The notes: a model not told the origin generated them from the letters alone. Positions 24,189-33,364 are shown, counted from the stretch's first letter. The stretch: 64,000 nucleotides of DNA from Bacteroidia bacterium (GCA_030429205.1 JAUICZ010000002.1:62001-126000), one strand, 5' to 3'. Numbers and translations are program-made.

Positions 24189-25065
24189 GCAACCCAAATG
24201 GGAGGGGCGCTCTAAAGGTACCACGCTTGGGTACAAGATATTTGTGTGGTTATTAAAAGCAGGTGGTCTCAAACCTGCCTATGCTTTATTGCATTTCGTC
24301 ACAATATATTATCGTCTTTTTGTTCCTTCTGCTACAGGTCCGCTGGCATATCTGTACCAAAAGCGTTTGGGATACTCTCCCAAAGCGTCTAATAAGTTAA
24401 TCAAGAAAAACTTATTGACGTTTGGGCAAACAATATTAGATAAAGTTGCGGTGCTTGCAGGTTTAGGAAAACAGCTAAGCTTTGCACACGAGGGTGTAGA
24501 GAATATAGAGCAGTTGGTAAAAGATGGAAAGGGCGGAATACTACTCAGTGCACATTTAGGCAATTGGGAGGTTGCAGGACATTTACTCAAGCGTGTAAAC
24601 TCCAAGATCAATATTGTGATGTATGATGGTGAGGCCGATCAGATAAAAGCATATATGGAACAGTTTGAAAGCAACCGATCTTTTAATATAATATTGATCA
24701 AGGACGACCTTTCTCACATATATGAAATGTCTGCAGCACTGGCACGAAATGAGTTGATCTGTTTACATGGAGATCGTTTCAGACCGGGCAACAGAACGCT
24801 TACACACAGCTTTTTAGGGAAAGATGCAAAGTTTCCTGCGGGACCTTTTATACTGGCATCTAAATTAAAAGCACCTGTTTGCTTTGTTTTTGCATTTAAA
24901 GAAACTAATTTTCATTATCATTTTTGCGCATACCCATCAAAGGTTTACGATGGTAGGGGAATGACAGGTATTGAGGCCATGTTAGATGACTATGTAGCCA
25001 TATTAGAAGAAAAAACGAAACAGCACCCCTCGCAGTGGTTTAATTATTACGATTTTTGGAAGTAA
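24181..25065 (+). CDS. LpxL/HtrB-like acyltransferase
   Basis: 294 aa. The HX4E catalytic motif is intact (H125, E130 in SAHLGNWEVAGH); one hydrophobic segment near the N-terminus would anchor it in the inner membrane. Members of this family move acyl chains from ACP to lipid A or, in aryl-polyene and flexirubin clusters, attach the polyene to a membrane lipid. The ACP encoded just upstream with overlapping codons is the likely donor. Its stop overlaps the next ATG by one base. Confidence 0.88.
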   Translation: MSEQPKWEGRSKGTTLGYKIFVWLLKAGGLKPAYALLHFVTIYYRLFVPSATGPLAYLYQKRLGYSPKASNKLIKKNLLTFGQTILDKVAVLAGLGKQLSFAHEGVENIEQLVKDGKGGILLSAHLGNWEVAGHLLKRVNSKINIVMYDGEADQIKAYMEQFESNRSFNIILIKDDLSHIYEMSAALARNELICLHGDRFRPGNRTLTHSFLGKDAKFPAGPFILASKLKAPVCFVFAFKETNFHYHFCAYPSKVYDGRGMTGIEAMLDDYVAILEEKTKQHPSQWFNYYDFWK

Positions 25066-25484
25066 TGTCTGACTTAGATATAACAGCATATATACCGCAA
25101 AGAGCTCCGTTTGTTATGGTAGGCGGAGTAGTTGATGTAGATGATAAACTTTATGTAACAAAGTTTGTTGTATCAGATGGTAATATATTCTCAATAAACG
25201 GAGAGTTTACAGAACCGGGGCTGGTAGAGAATATGGCACAAACAGCAGCTGCGGGTACCGGTTATAAATACCAACAGCTTGGTGAGGTTGTACCGGTTGG
25301 TTTTATCGCTTCAATTAAAAGTTTAAAAATAAAGTCGCTGCCTAAAGTAGGTGATGAGTTGAGGACAGAAGTAGCCATTATGCACAAAGTTCTCAATGTG
25401 CATGTTGTAGAAGCTAAAGTGATATGTAAAGAAGAGGTTGTTGCCAGCTGCGAGATGAAAATATTTGAGCAATCAGAAAAGTAG
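25065..25484 (+). CDS. Hotdog-fold 3-hydroxyacyl-ACP dehydratase-like protein
   Basis: 139 aa from ATG 25065. PQRAPFVMVGGVVDV and GEFTEPGLVENMAQTAAA are the two hallmark segments of the FabZ/ApeP-type hotdog family. However, the catalytic His of the FabZ GHFP motif is not there (GEFTEP), as also seen in some aryl-polyene dehydratases; activity cannot be assumed. It would dehydrate 3-hydroxyacyl-ACP made by a ketoreductase, which is not encoded in this window. Confidence 0.8.
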   Translation: MSDLDITAYIPQRAPFVMVGGVVDVDDKLYVTKFVVSDGNIFSINGEFTEPGLVENMAQTAAAGTGYKYQQLGEVVPVGFIASIKSLKIKSLPKVGDELRTEVAIMHKVLNVHVVEAKVICKEEVVASCEMKIFEQSEK

Positions 25485-25492
25485 TTTCACTT

Positions 25493-26128
25493 ATGAGAAG
25501 AATAATTGTTGTATTAGTAGCCCTTTTAACTATTAATACTGCTAACGCTCAAACCAGATCAGATGTTTTTAATAAAGATGTGTCATTAACCTGGTTAGGT
25601 ATAGATTTTACAGAAGTTAACTTTATTGGCACAGCAGCACAATGGCAAGATGCTGGCGAGATAGATTCTGACCAGCTAAGAGAAAAATACTTTGTTGCCT
25701 GGAATGAGATCTTTTTGAATGAAAAAGAAAAGTACAACATAGCTGAGTTTGCGAATAAGAACGATGTAGACTATGCTACAGAAGTGGTGGCTACTCCAAA
25801 CGCTAAATCAAATAGAGATTATTTTGAGGAAGATGCAGGAGAGTTCAGGCATTTAAATGAAGACAAAATCAAAAAGCTTGTAAGTGGTTACAACTTTAAA
25901 GGACACAAAGGCCTGGGGCTAATGTTTTTTGTTGAGGGAATGCACAAAGAGGCAAAGAAGTCATCTGTTTGGGTGGTGTATGTAAATATGAGTAGTAAGA
26001 CTGTTTTGTTATCAGAACGTATTGATTGTAAAGCAGGAGGTTTCGGATTTAGAAACTATTGGGCAAAGTCATTTTATAATGCTTTAAAAGCAATAGATGG
26101 CAATATGAGTAAATGGAAAAAGAAGTAG
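25493..26128 (+). CDS. Exported protein of unknown function in the ACP cassette
   Basis: 211 aa with a signal peptide (RRIIVVLVALLTINTANAQ). The mature part starts with DVSLTWLGIDFTEVNFIG and has YNFKGHKGLGLMFFVEGM and GGFGFRNYWAKSFYNAL segments that I recall from a widespread Bacteroidota family without assigned function. It lies between the dehydratase (8 bp) and the thioesterase (1 bp), so it is surely co-expressed. Presence inside a lipid-synthesis cassette suggests an envelope role for the product. Confidence 0.75.
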   Translation: MRRIIVVLVALLTINTANAQTRSDVFNKDVSLTWLGIDFTEVNFIGTAAQWQDAGEIDSDQLREKYFVAWNEIFLNEKEKYNIAEFANKNDVDYATEVVATPNAKSNRDYFEEDAGEFRHLNEDKIKKLVSGYNFKGHKGLGLMFFVEGMHKEAKKSSVWVVYVNMSSKTVLLSERIDCKAGGFGFRNYWAKSFYNALKAIDGNMSKWKKK

Positions 26129-26129
26129 C

Positions 26130-26552
26130 GTGCAAAAAACTTTAAAGCATAGTACTGAACTGGAGGTGAAGTTTAGTGAGGCAGATCCCTTAGGTATAGT
26201 ATGGCACGGACATTATGTTCGTTATTTTGAAGATGGCAGAGAAGCATTTGGAGAGGAGTATGGGTTGAAATATCTGGATTTCTACAAACATGATATTGTA
26301 GTACCAATTGTAAATATAGAATGTAATTACAAGCGTGTATTAAGATATGGGCATAAAATAAGGCTGGAGACTATATATGAGGATACACCAGCTGCAAAAC
26401 TTCTGTTTCATTATGCAGCATACGATTTAGACACTGATGAGAAGGTGGCAGAAGGTAAGTCTACGCAAATATTCATGCATAAAGACGATATGGAACTACT
26501 GCTATATTTACCTCAATTTATGATAGATTGGAAAGAGAAATGGCTGAAGTGA
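26130..26552 (+). CDS. 4HBT-family acyl thioesterase (YbgC-like)
   Basis: 140 aa from a GTG at 26130, one base after the preceding stop; no ATG fits. The motif EADPLGIVWHGHYVRYFEDG with the catalytic Asp and the HGHY turn is that of 4-hydroxybenzoyl-CoA/YbgC-type thioesterases, hotdog fold, cytoplasmic. It would release or edit acyl chains on the cassette's ACP. Thioesterases of this type are standard parts of aryl-polyene and flexirubin clusters. Confidence 0.87.
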   Translation: MQKTLKHSTELEVKFSEADPLGIVWHGHYVRYFEDGREAFGEEYGLKYLDFYKHDIVVPIVNIECNYKRVLRYGHKIRLETIYEDTPAAKLLFHYAAYDLDTDEKVAEGKSTQIFMHKDDMELLLYLPQFMIDWKEKWLK

Positions 26553-27658
26553 GTAATGTATACGCAATAGCAACAAATGCTATAACTGCAGCTGGAATCG
26601 GAACAGCTCCATTGTGGGATGCTGTTACATCCGGTAAGACCTTAGTAGCAGAGCACAATGCAAATGAAAAATATTATGCTTCAACTATCGATGAGGACAG
26701 CTGGGAAATCATTAATAAAGAAATAGACAAACCTGATATATCTCCCTTTGAACAATTATGCATTTTCTCTGCAAAACAAGTACTAAGTAAGGTTGATTTG
26801 CATCTTGATGAGACAGCTATAGTACTATCAAGTACAAAGGGGAATATTGAATTGTTAAACAAAGAACCTGACAGTAGGGTAATGCTTAGCTCAAGCGCAT
26901 CTGTAATTGCAAGAGAGCTAAATGTCAATAGTAAACCTATAGTAGTTGCTCATGCTTGTATATCAGGTGCTGTAGCACTACAGTATGGAGAAAGGCTTAT
27001 AAAATCAGGAAGGTATAAGCATGTTATCGTAATAGGTTGTGACAGGTTTACACCTTTTGTGTTAAATGGTTTTCAGTCTTTCCAAGCCATTGCAGATGCA
27101 CCATGCAGACCATTTGATGAAGCAAGAAAAGGTATTAATCTAGGTGAAGCCGTTGCAACAATAGTATTGTCTTCTGAAAGAAATAGTGATGACGGTGTTG
27201 CGCTTGTTTCTGGTGCAACCTCTAACGATGCAAACCATATTTCCGGGCCATCCAGAACAGGTGAGGAGCTGGCAGATGCGATAAACAGAGCAATAAACAG
27301 TGCGGGTATATCTGCTGAGCAGATAAATATGATCTCAGCACATGGAACAGCTACGCTCTATAACGATGAGATGGAAGCAAAGGCAATTAATATAGCAGGT
27401 ACAGGAGCAAAGCCTATACATAGCTTAAAGAGCTTTGTTGGTCATACGTTAGGTGCTGCCGGAGTATTAGAAAGTGTAATGATTATTGAAAGCTTCAAAC
27501 ATCAAAAGCTTATTCCATCTGTAGGTTATGACACGCATGGTGTATCTGTGCCGCTAAATATTACTACTCATGCAAGCCCTGCAAGTATTACCTACGTGCT
27601 GAAAACAGCATCAGGTTTCGGAGGGTGTAATGCAGCTTTAGTTTGGGGTAGGTCTTAA
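26540..27658 (+). CDS. Beta-ketoacyl-ACP synthase family protein
   Basis: 372 aa from ATG 26540, overlapping the thioesterase end by 13 bp. The Cys-His-His triad is complete: C140 (HACISGAV), H268 (SAHGTATLYNDEME), H302 (FVGHTLGAAG). It condenses acyl chains with malonyl-ACP. It is shorter than FabF and the N-terminus is compact, as in ketosynthases of polyene-type clusters. Its stop overlaps by 4 bp the stop of the convergent M20 gene, so the cassette ends here. Confidence 0.9.
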   Translation: MAEVSNVYAIATNAITAAGIGTAPLWDAVTSGKTLVAEHNANEKYYASTIDEDSWEIINKEIDKPDISPFEQLCIFSAKQVLSKVDLHLDETAIVLSSTKGNIELLNKEPDSRVMLSSSASVIARELNVNSKPIVVAHACISGAVALQYGERLIKSGRYKHVIVIGCDRFTPFVLNGFQSFQAIADAPCRPFDEARKGINLGEAVATIVLSSERNSDDGVALVSGATSNDANHISGPSRTGEELADAINRAINSAGISAEQINMISAHGTATLYNDEMEAKAINIAGTGAKPIHSLKSFVGHTLGAAGVLESVMIIESFKHQKLIPSVGYDTHGVSVPLNITTHASPASITYVLKTASGFGGCNAALVWGRS

Positions 27659-28839
27659 GACTGTAAAGCATTTATTGCTATCCAAGTCATTGTTCCTACA
27701 CCTGTTTTTAAAGCATCTTCGTCTATATTGAACTTTGCATTATGCACAGAAGCGGTAAACTCTTCGTTATTTTTATTAGTTCCCAGTCTGTAGAAGCATC
27801 CTGGCATATGTTGTGTGTAGAAGCTAAAGTCTTCTCCCGTCATGCGAATATCTAAGGTTTTTACATTTTCATCACCTAAGAATTCTGTAGCCCAGTTTTG
27901 TGCTTTTGCAGTAACCTCGGGATCGTTATATAAAGAGGCATGCCCCTTAGGTATGTTTACTTCAGCAGTAGCGCCATATGCTTCACAGGTTTGGGTAGTA
28001 AACTCTTTTATCAACCTGTGCGCTTCAGCGCGCCATTCTTCGTCCATACAGCGAAGAGTTCCCCACAGTTCAAGCTCGTCTGGTATAACGTTGGTAGCAA
28101 AGCCGGCTTCTATCTTACCAAATGTAAGTACTGTCGGAGATACAGGGTTAGCTTTTCTGGCTACAACTTGTTGTAAACCGGTAATTACTTGTGCTGCAAT
28201 AGCTATTGGGTCAACAGATTTGTGGGGTAGGGCAGCATGGCCACCTTTACCCTTAATGGTAATATATATTTCGTCTGTACTGGCCATATACTGTCCTCCT
28301 CTAAAACCAACGACACCGCTTGGTAGGTGAGGGTATACATGTAGCGCAAAAATTGCTTCCGGTTTTGGGTTTTCTAATACACCCGCTTTAATAAGCAGGC
28401 TAGCTCCACCCGGTAGCTTTTCTTCACCTTGTTGGAAGATCAACTTCACAGACCCTTCCCATTCATCTTTTAAGTCGTTTAGTATTCTTGCGATACCCAA
28501 CAAACAACTACTGTGTACATCATGACCACAAGCATGCATTACACCGTCGTTTTTAGATTTATAAGGCACATCATTCTCTTCTTTAATCGGTAGGGCGTCC
28601 ATATCTGCACGAAGTGCTATGCACTTTTTATCCGGGTTTTTACCCTTTATAATGCCTATTACCCCTGTACCTGCAACACCAGTTTCATGTTCTATACCAT
28701 ATTCTGCAAGTTTGCCTGAGATGAAAGCAGCTGTATCGTGCTCTTCAAAAGACAATTCAGGATGAGCATGTATGTGATGCCTGATAGCCTGTACGTCTGG
28801 AAAATATTCTTCTGCTTTCTTACGGATAATATCAATCAT
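27655..28839 (-). CDS. M20-family amidohydrolase (hippurate/N-acyl-amino-acid hydrolase type)
   Basis: 394 aa. Metal-dependent cleavage of an N-acyl or peptide bond. Metal-binding motifs: MHACGHDVHSS, the FQQGEEKLPGG pair of Glu, and MTGEDFSFY; the lid domain is present (GKGGHAALPHKSVDPI). Length and motifs fit the M20D group (hippuricase, indole-acetyl-amino-acid hydrolase). Specificity unknown. Its start overlaps the end of the upstream SPOR gene by 8 bp, so the two are translationally coupled. Confidence 0.9.
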   Translation of the reverse strand: MIDIIRKKAEEYFPDVQAIRHHIHAHPELSFEEHDTAAFISGKLAEYGIEHETGVAGTGVIGIIKGKNPDKKCIALRADMDALPIKEENDVPYKSKNDGVMHACGHDVHSSCLLGIARILNDLKDEWEGSVKLIFQQGEEKLPGGASLLIKAGVLENPKPEAIFALHVYPHLPSGVVGFRGGQYMASTDEIYITIKGKGGHAALPHKSVDPIAIAAQVITGLQQVVARKANPVSPTVLTFGKIEAGFATNVIPDELELWGTLRCMDEEWRAEAHRLIKEFTTQTCEAYGATAEVNIPKGHASLYNDPEVTAKAQNWATEFLGDENVKTLDIRMTGEDFSFYTQHMPGCFYRLGTNKNNEEFTASVHNAKFNIDEDALKTGVGTMTWIAINALQS

Positions 28840-29290
28840 TGTCTACTCCTTTTAACACCACAACATCTGGCACAATCATACAAGCGCCATACCTGTATAT
28901 CATTTCTCTGTATAGTTCTGCCGCATCAGCTCGAGATGCAAAGTTGCCAACCTTTACTCTGTATTTGGGTTGTACGTAGCTCATGTAAACCTTTATTTCA
29001 GGGTGGTGGCGTATAAAATCTACTTTTCTGTTAATGGCTTCAGCTCTGTCAGTACCATAATATATTTGTACACGGTAGCCCTTGTTAGTGTGTTTGGCAT
29101 TTTTCCTAACATACTCATGATGTTCTAAAATTACATCTAGCCTCGGGTCTGCATGGATAGCAATATTCGTATCCCAAGATTTGTTGTAACTCTCTGTGCT
29201 ACTGTTGTATCCGGTATTATATTGTGCTGATACTGTTTGTGTACAAAACAGCAACACAAATACCGTAGCTATGTAATTGACAGCTCTCAT
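28832..29290 (-). CDS. SPOR-domain exported protein
   Basis: 152 aa with a signal peptide (RAVNYIATVFVLLFCTQTVSAQ). The C-terminal ~75 residues (GYRVQIYYGTDRAEAINRKV, KYRVKVGNFASRADAAELY) form a SPOR domain, which binds peptidoglycan stripped of stem peptides at division sites. The first ~60 mature residues are unstructured and Tyr/Asn-rich. First gene of a two-gene unit with the M20 hydrolase. Confidence 0.85.
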   Translation of the reverse strand: MRAVNYIATVFVLLFCTQTVSAQYNTGYNSSTESYNKSWDTNIAIHADPRLDVILEHHEYVRKNAKHTNKGYRVQIYYGTDRAEAINRKVDFIRHHPEIKVYMSYVQPKYRVKVGNFASRADAAELYREMIYRYGACMIVPDVVVLKGVDND

Positions 29291-29367
29291 ATGATAACAC
29301 TAAACTAATGTACTTTAGTTTTAATTACTAAAGTCTCTGCTTATTTAGTTGTTAATAAACCCGCTTA

Positions 29368-30639
29368 TTAGAAATTCTTGATGATCTCTTCAGCAAACTC
29401 GCTGGTTTTTACCTGTGTTGCATCATCCATCAGCTTATAGAAGTCTACAGTGACACGCTTGTGCATAATACTGGTTTGTAAGCCATTCTTAATGCATTTA
29501 GCCGCATCATCCCATCCCATATACTCAAACATCATTACGCCACTCAATATCAAAGAAGAAGGGTTCATAGTGTCTGTATTCGCAAATCTAGGTGCTGTAC
29601 CATGAGTAGCTTCGAATATTGCATGCCCTGTTTTATAATTGATGTTAGCACCAGGGGAAATTCCTATACCACCTACAGCAGCAGCTAATGCATCTGATAT
29701 ATAATCTCCATTCAAATTTAGCGTTGCTATAACTGAGTAATCTTGAGGAGCAAGTAGTATTTGTTGCAAGAAGTTATCTGCGATAACATCCTTTATAACC
29801 AGTTTGCCATCATGAACAGCTTTTTCCATTTCTTCATTAGCAAAGTCTAAGCCCTTATCTTTCTTAGTTTGCTCCCATTGAGCCCAGCTATATATCTTAT
29901 CGCCAAATTCTCTTGCAGCAAGTTCGTATCCCCAGTTCTTAAAGCTACCTTCTGTAAACTTCATGATGTTGCCCTTATGAACTAGAGTAACTGATGAACG
30001 CTTGTGATCTAATGCATATTGAATAGCAGAACGAACAAGTCTTTCTGTACCTTCTTTAGAAACCGGCTTAATACCAAAAGATGCAGTTTCAGGGAAACGT
30101 ACTTTATCTCCTGCATTCATTTCTGTTCGTATAAAGTTTAGAAGCTTTTCTGCTTCTTCAGTACCTGCCTGACACTCTATACCTGCATATATATCCTCAG
30201 TATTTTCACGAAAAACTACCATGTCAACCCTGTCAGGGTAGTGCACAGGAGAAGGAACCCCAACAAACCAGTGTATAGGGCGTAAACATACATATAGGTC
30301 CAGTTCTTGCCTTAATGCTACGTTTAAAGAGCGTATACCACCTCCTACAGGAGTAGTCAAAGGCCCTTTAATTGATACTAAATATTCTTTAGCAGCGTCC
30401 AGCGACTCTTTGGGTAACCACTCTCCGGTTTTGTTATACGCCTTTTCCCCTGCTAATATCTCTTTCCACTCAATTTTTCGACTATCGTTGTAACAGTGTT
30501 CTACAGCAGCATCTAATACGCGTTTTGTAGCACGCCATACATCAGGGCCAATGCCGTCACCTTCAATAAAAGGGATGATTGGATTGTCTGGTACAATTAG
30601 CTTTCCGTTACTGTCGAGAGATATCTTTTGAGGTGTCAT
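29368..30639 (-). CDS. icd: Isocitrate dehydrogenase (NADP-dependent)
   Basis: 423 aa from ATG 30639; the frame continues upstream to 30705 but those 22 residues are not family-like. It oxidises isocitrate to 2-oxoglutarate, TCA cycle. Features: [14 protein letters not shown], the substrate Ser in [31 protein letters not shown], and [22 protein letters not shown]. Close to the homodimeric E. coli type in length. Monocistronic; upstream lies a long AT-rich region with a perfect palindrome. Confidence 0.95.
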   Translation of the reverse strand: MTPQKISLDSNGKLIVPDNPIIPFIEGDGIGPDVWRATKRVLDAAVEHCYNDSRKIEWKEILAGEKAYNKTGEWLPKESLDAAKEYLVSIKGPLTTPVGGGIRSLNVALRQELDLYVCLRPIHWFVGVPSPVHYPDRVDMVVFRENTEDIYAGIECQAGTEEAEKLLNFIRTEMNAGDKVRFPETASFGIKPVSKEGTERLVRSAIQYALDHKRSSVTLVHKGNIMKFTEGSFKNWGYELAAREFGDKIYSWAQWEQTKKDKGLDFANEEMEKAVHDGKLVIKDVIADNFLQQILLAPQDYSVIATLNLNGDYISDALAAAVGGIGISPGANINYKTGHAIFEATHGTAPRFANTDTMNPSSLILSGVMMFEYMGWDDAAKCIKNGLQTSIMHKRVTVDFYKLMDDATQVKTSEFAEEIIKNF

Positions 30640-31172
30640 ATAGCGTAAATTTTTCGATTGATTTCCGCGCGAAACTAAGAGAAGAAATTGAAAAACCGAA
30701 AACATTTAATATGCTGTTATATCATATTAGCGGTTATACAACCATATTTGTTATTTGTATGTAAATACTTAACACGAAGAATATAAGTGCTAAACTGATA
30801 TTTATGTGAATTACTTGTGGATATCGTAATACGTATATCTGTCTTTTGTCTGAAATTATAGTTTAGTAAATGTTTGTAATTTATTCATTATTAATGAATA
30901 ATGCGTTTTATTATACTGGTTTCAATTAGTACATATGTATATTATACATTAAAACGTCATGATAAATCAATTTTTCTGCATAACTTGATGTTTAATAATG
31001 GTTTATGAACTTTAAGTGAAGTAAATGTTATTGTTAGTTAAACGTGATTAAGTAAATTCAGTTTATTCAATATAAATTCGGAATTTTGGAATCTACTTAA
31101 CGGTAAGATTATAAGCAATTTACACCTCGAAAACATTATTAAATTGTCTTCTCTTTCCTCTATATGTATGTA
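30640..31172. other. AT-rich non-coding region upstream of icd
   Basis: No supported gene. Contents: a perfect 21-nt palindrome at 30881-30901 and a plus-strand terminator-like hairpin starting at 31175. I see no full-consensus promoter for icd. Confidence 0.5.
30881..30901. promoter_or_regulatory. Perfect 10+1+10 palindrome
   Basis: TTATTCATTA, central T, TAATGAATAA. Length and symmetry fit a dimeric regulator site; it lies 242 bp upstream of the icd start. It is AT-rich, so chance is not negligible. Confidence 0.35.
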
Positions 31173-31601
31173 TCAAGCTACCTCTTGTGGGTAGCTTTTT
31201 ACTTTTACAGAATTTTGTCGAGAAGTATTTAGTTGCTCTAAAGCATTCAGGTATTCTTTAAGACATATGGATACAATCTTTTTACACCCTTTAGTTAGTT
31301 TAGTAGAAGAATGTCCGTTGCTTGTTTTGTAATCTTCTCGGATTACTTCTAAGCGCTTGATGAGCTCATCATTAAACTGAGATGCTGAGTTGTTGACTTC
31401 TTTAAATGACATAGGAACATCTCCTTGAGAGTTATCGTTATATAAAGCTTCTATACTTTCGCTGGTGAAAGTTTTAGCCATATCTTCGAATATCTCTAAA
31501 AACTTTTGGTGATCTATTCTTTTCTTGAATAGTTCCTTGAATTTAGGATCCATAAAATCTTCTCTATATGTATAACGAAGATAATTAATTTCGTTATACA
31601 T
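31173..31601 (-). CDS. Small protein of unknown function at the end of a two-component operon
   Basis: 142 aa from 31601; an alternative ATG at 31553 (MDPKFKELFKKRID) would give 126 aa and is equally plausible. Mostly helical and charged, no signal peptide, no membrane segment, no recognised domain; a CKKIVSICLKEYLNALEQL helix lies near the C-terminus. It follows the histidine kinase by 11 bp on the same strand, so it is probably made together with the regulator pair. Confidence 0.6.
   Translation of the reverse strand: MYNEINYLRYTYREDFMDPKFKELFKKRIDHQKFLEIFEDMAKTFTSESIEALYNDNSQGDVPMSFKEVNNSASQFNDELIKRLEVIREDYKTSNGHSSTKLTKGCKKIVSICLKEYLNALEQLNTSRQNSVKVKSYPQEVA
31175..31200 (+). terminator. 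Plus-strand terminator-like hairpin overlapping a minus-strand gene end
   Basis: AAGCTACC (31175-31182) with GGTAGCTT (31190-31197) and five T's, correct only for plus-strand transcription, although no plus-strand gene lies upstream. The same bases encode the last codons of the minus-strand gene at 31173. Confidence 0.45.
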
Positions 31602-31612
31602 GCAAGATTCTA

Positions 31613-32668
31613 CTATTCTTTACCTTTCTCTAATGTGAAACCGAAAGAAGAACCTACGCCAAGTTTACTACGAACAGTAACCGTTTGTCCATGCGCTTCT
31701 ATAATGTGTTTTACAATAGCCAGTCCCAAACCGGTTCCGCCTATATGCCTGCTCCTGCTTCTGTCTGCTCTGTAAAAGCGCTCAAATATGCGTGAAAGAT
31801 GTTCTTCTGCAATACCCGGACCATCGTCAGAGACTTCTACATATATGTTTTTGTCATCCATTTGGTAGCAGCCGGTTGTGATGTGTCCGTATTCGTTCCC
31901 GTATTTAAGGGCATTTTCTACAAGGTTGATAAGTATTTGTCTGATCTTTGGTCGGTCTGCATATACAGTAAGTTGCCTTTCTGTACCTTTTTTCAATAAC
32001 AGTTCTATGTGTCGCTCTTTTGCCTTGAAAGACAGTTCCTCGTAAACATCCTTTATCAAGTCTTGAATGACAAAGTTTTCTTGTATGATAGGAATACGTC
32101 CGGATTCGAATTTTGATATCTCGTCCAGATCATCTACTAGTCGTACCAAACGATCAATACCTTTAGAAGCACTGTTTAAAAACTTCATATTAACAGCATC
32201 ATCATGTATTGCTCCTGATGCCAATGTATCTACATAGCCCTGAATTGCAAAAATTGGAGTGCGAAGCTCATGTGCCAGATTCATTAAAAACTCTTTACGA
32301 AACTGCTCATTTGCTTGTAATACCTCAATTTCGTCTTTTTTCTGCATGGCCCATTGCCGTACATCCTGATTTACTTCATCTAATGACTTTTGAGGTAATA
32401 CATTGTTGTAAAAGAATTCCTCTCTTTTTGTAGCTTTTGTTTGATAAATGAATTTATATATCAACTTGATCTTGCGATATATAAAATGCTCAAGGGTATA
32501 ACTGTATATCCAGTAAATGATAATGAAGGTAACAATGAATACGGCTAACGGTATATACCATTCACGCACTAAGAATAAGCTCATTAGTGCATTAATAGAT
32601 GATATTATCGACGCTGTTATGGTCGATAATAACCTGGGTGTAGCATTCTTTGTGTCCAGAATTGACAT
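31613..32668 (-). CDS. Sensor histidine kinase, PhoR-like
   Basis: 351 aa. Two membrane helices (about 15-34 and 38-58) with almost no loop between them, so the signal is sensed in or near the membrane. Then a linker, a HisKA box with the phosphorylated H133 (NLAHELRTPI), and an HATPase_c domain (LVENALKYGNEYG, DDGPGIAEEHLSRIF, GGTGLGLAIV). The response regulator gene lies 12 bp upstream; the arrangement and motif style match PhoB/PhoR. No phosphate genes are nearby, so the stimulus is open. Confidence 0.93.
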   Translation of the reverse strand: MSILDTKNATPRLLSTITASIISSINALMSLFLVREWYIPLAVFIVTFIIIYWIYSYTLEHFIYRKIKLIYKFIYQTKATKREEFFYNNVLPQKSLDEVNQDVRQWAMQKKDEIEVLQANEQFRKEFLMNLAHELRTPIFAIQGYVDTLASGAIHDDAVNMKFLNSASKGIDRLVRLVDDLDEISKFESGRIPIIQENFVIQDLIKDVYEELSFKAKERHIELLLKKGTERQLTVYADRPKIRQILINLVENALKYGNEYGHITTGCYQMDDKNIYVEVSDDGPGIAEEHLSRIFERFYRADRSRSRHIGGTGLGLAIVKHIIEAHGQTVTVRSKLGVGSSFGFTLEKGKE

Positions 32669-32680
32669 AGTCGTTTAAAA

Positions 32681-33364
32681 CTACGCCATTTCAAATTTAT
32701 ATCCTACGCCCTTTACAGTCTTAATAAGGTCTATACCTAGCTTTTGGCGTACTTTACGTACATGAACGTCAATTGTTCTGTCTCCGACAATAACGTCTGT
32801 ACCCCAAACTCTTTGCAAGATCTCATTTCGTAAGAAAACTCTGCCGGGCTTTGATGCTAATAAAGAAAGTAGCTCAAATTCTTTTTTGGCAAGAGTAATG
32901 TTCTTGTCTTGGTAAGTAACTGTAAATTTCGTTTTGTTGATTTCAAGATCGCTGATAGTAATTTTATCTTCAGCATCTTCATCAATACGCGTGCGTCTTA
33001 GCGTTGCAGCAATTCTACTAACTAACAAATCAGGCTTTATGGGCTTTGAGATATAATCATCTGCGCCGATATCTAAACCTTCAATTTCAGTTTTTTCATC
33101 GCTACGTGCGGTAAGAAAAATTGCTGCCATATCTTCAAAATCAGGCATCTGCCTCAACTCACGTAAGGTTTGTAAACCATCCTTGTTGGGCATGTTAATG
33201 TCTAACAGAATAAGATCGGGGCGAAACTCTTTTGCTTTGCGAATAGCGTCTAAACCATCAATTGCGGTTTCTATTTCGTAGCCTTTGCTTTTAAGGTTGT
33301 AGCTGATAAATTCTACTATATCCGGCTCATCATCAACAACCAATATTTTTCCCAGTATGTCCAT
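32681..33364 (-). CDS. Response regulator, OmpR/PhoB family
   Basis: 227 aa. Receiver domain with D11/D12, phosphorylated D55 (LILLDINMP), T85 and K107 (ISKPIKP); then a winged-helix DNA-binding domain with RVFLRNEILQRVWG and VDVHVRKVRQKLG. Cytoplasmic transcription factor controlled by the kinase encoded next. First gene of the operon. Confidence 0.95.
   Translation of the reverse strand: MDILGKILVVDDEPDIVEFISYNLKSKGYEIETAIDGLDAIRKAKEFRPDLILLDINMPNKDGLQTLRELRQMPDFEDMAAIFLTARSDEKTEIEGLDIGADDYISKPIKPDLLVSRIAATLRRTRIDEDAEDKITISDLEINKTKFTVTYQDKNITLAKKEFELLSLLASKPGRVFLRNEILQRVWGTDVIVGDRTIDVHVRKVRQKLGIDLIKTVKGVGYKFEMA

Noticed and set aside
23934-27658. Complete flexirubin or aryl-polyene cluster
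   Set aside because: Key genes (ketoreductase, ligase, lyase, DarA/DarB, exporter) are not present here, so only partial similarity is claimed.
30640-30705. 22-residue N-terminal extension of isocitrate dehydrogenase
   Set aside because: Not found in the family; ATG 30639 gives the normal length.
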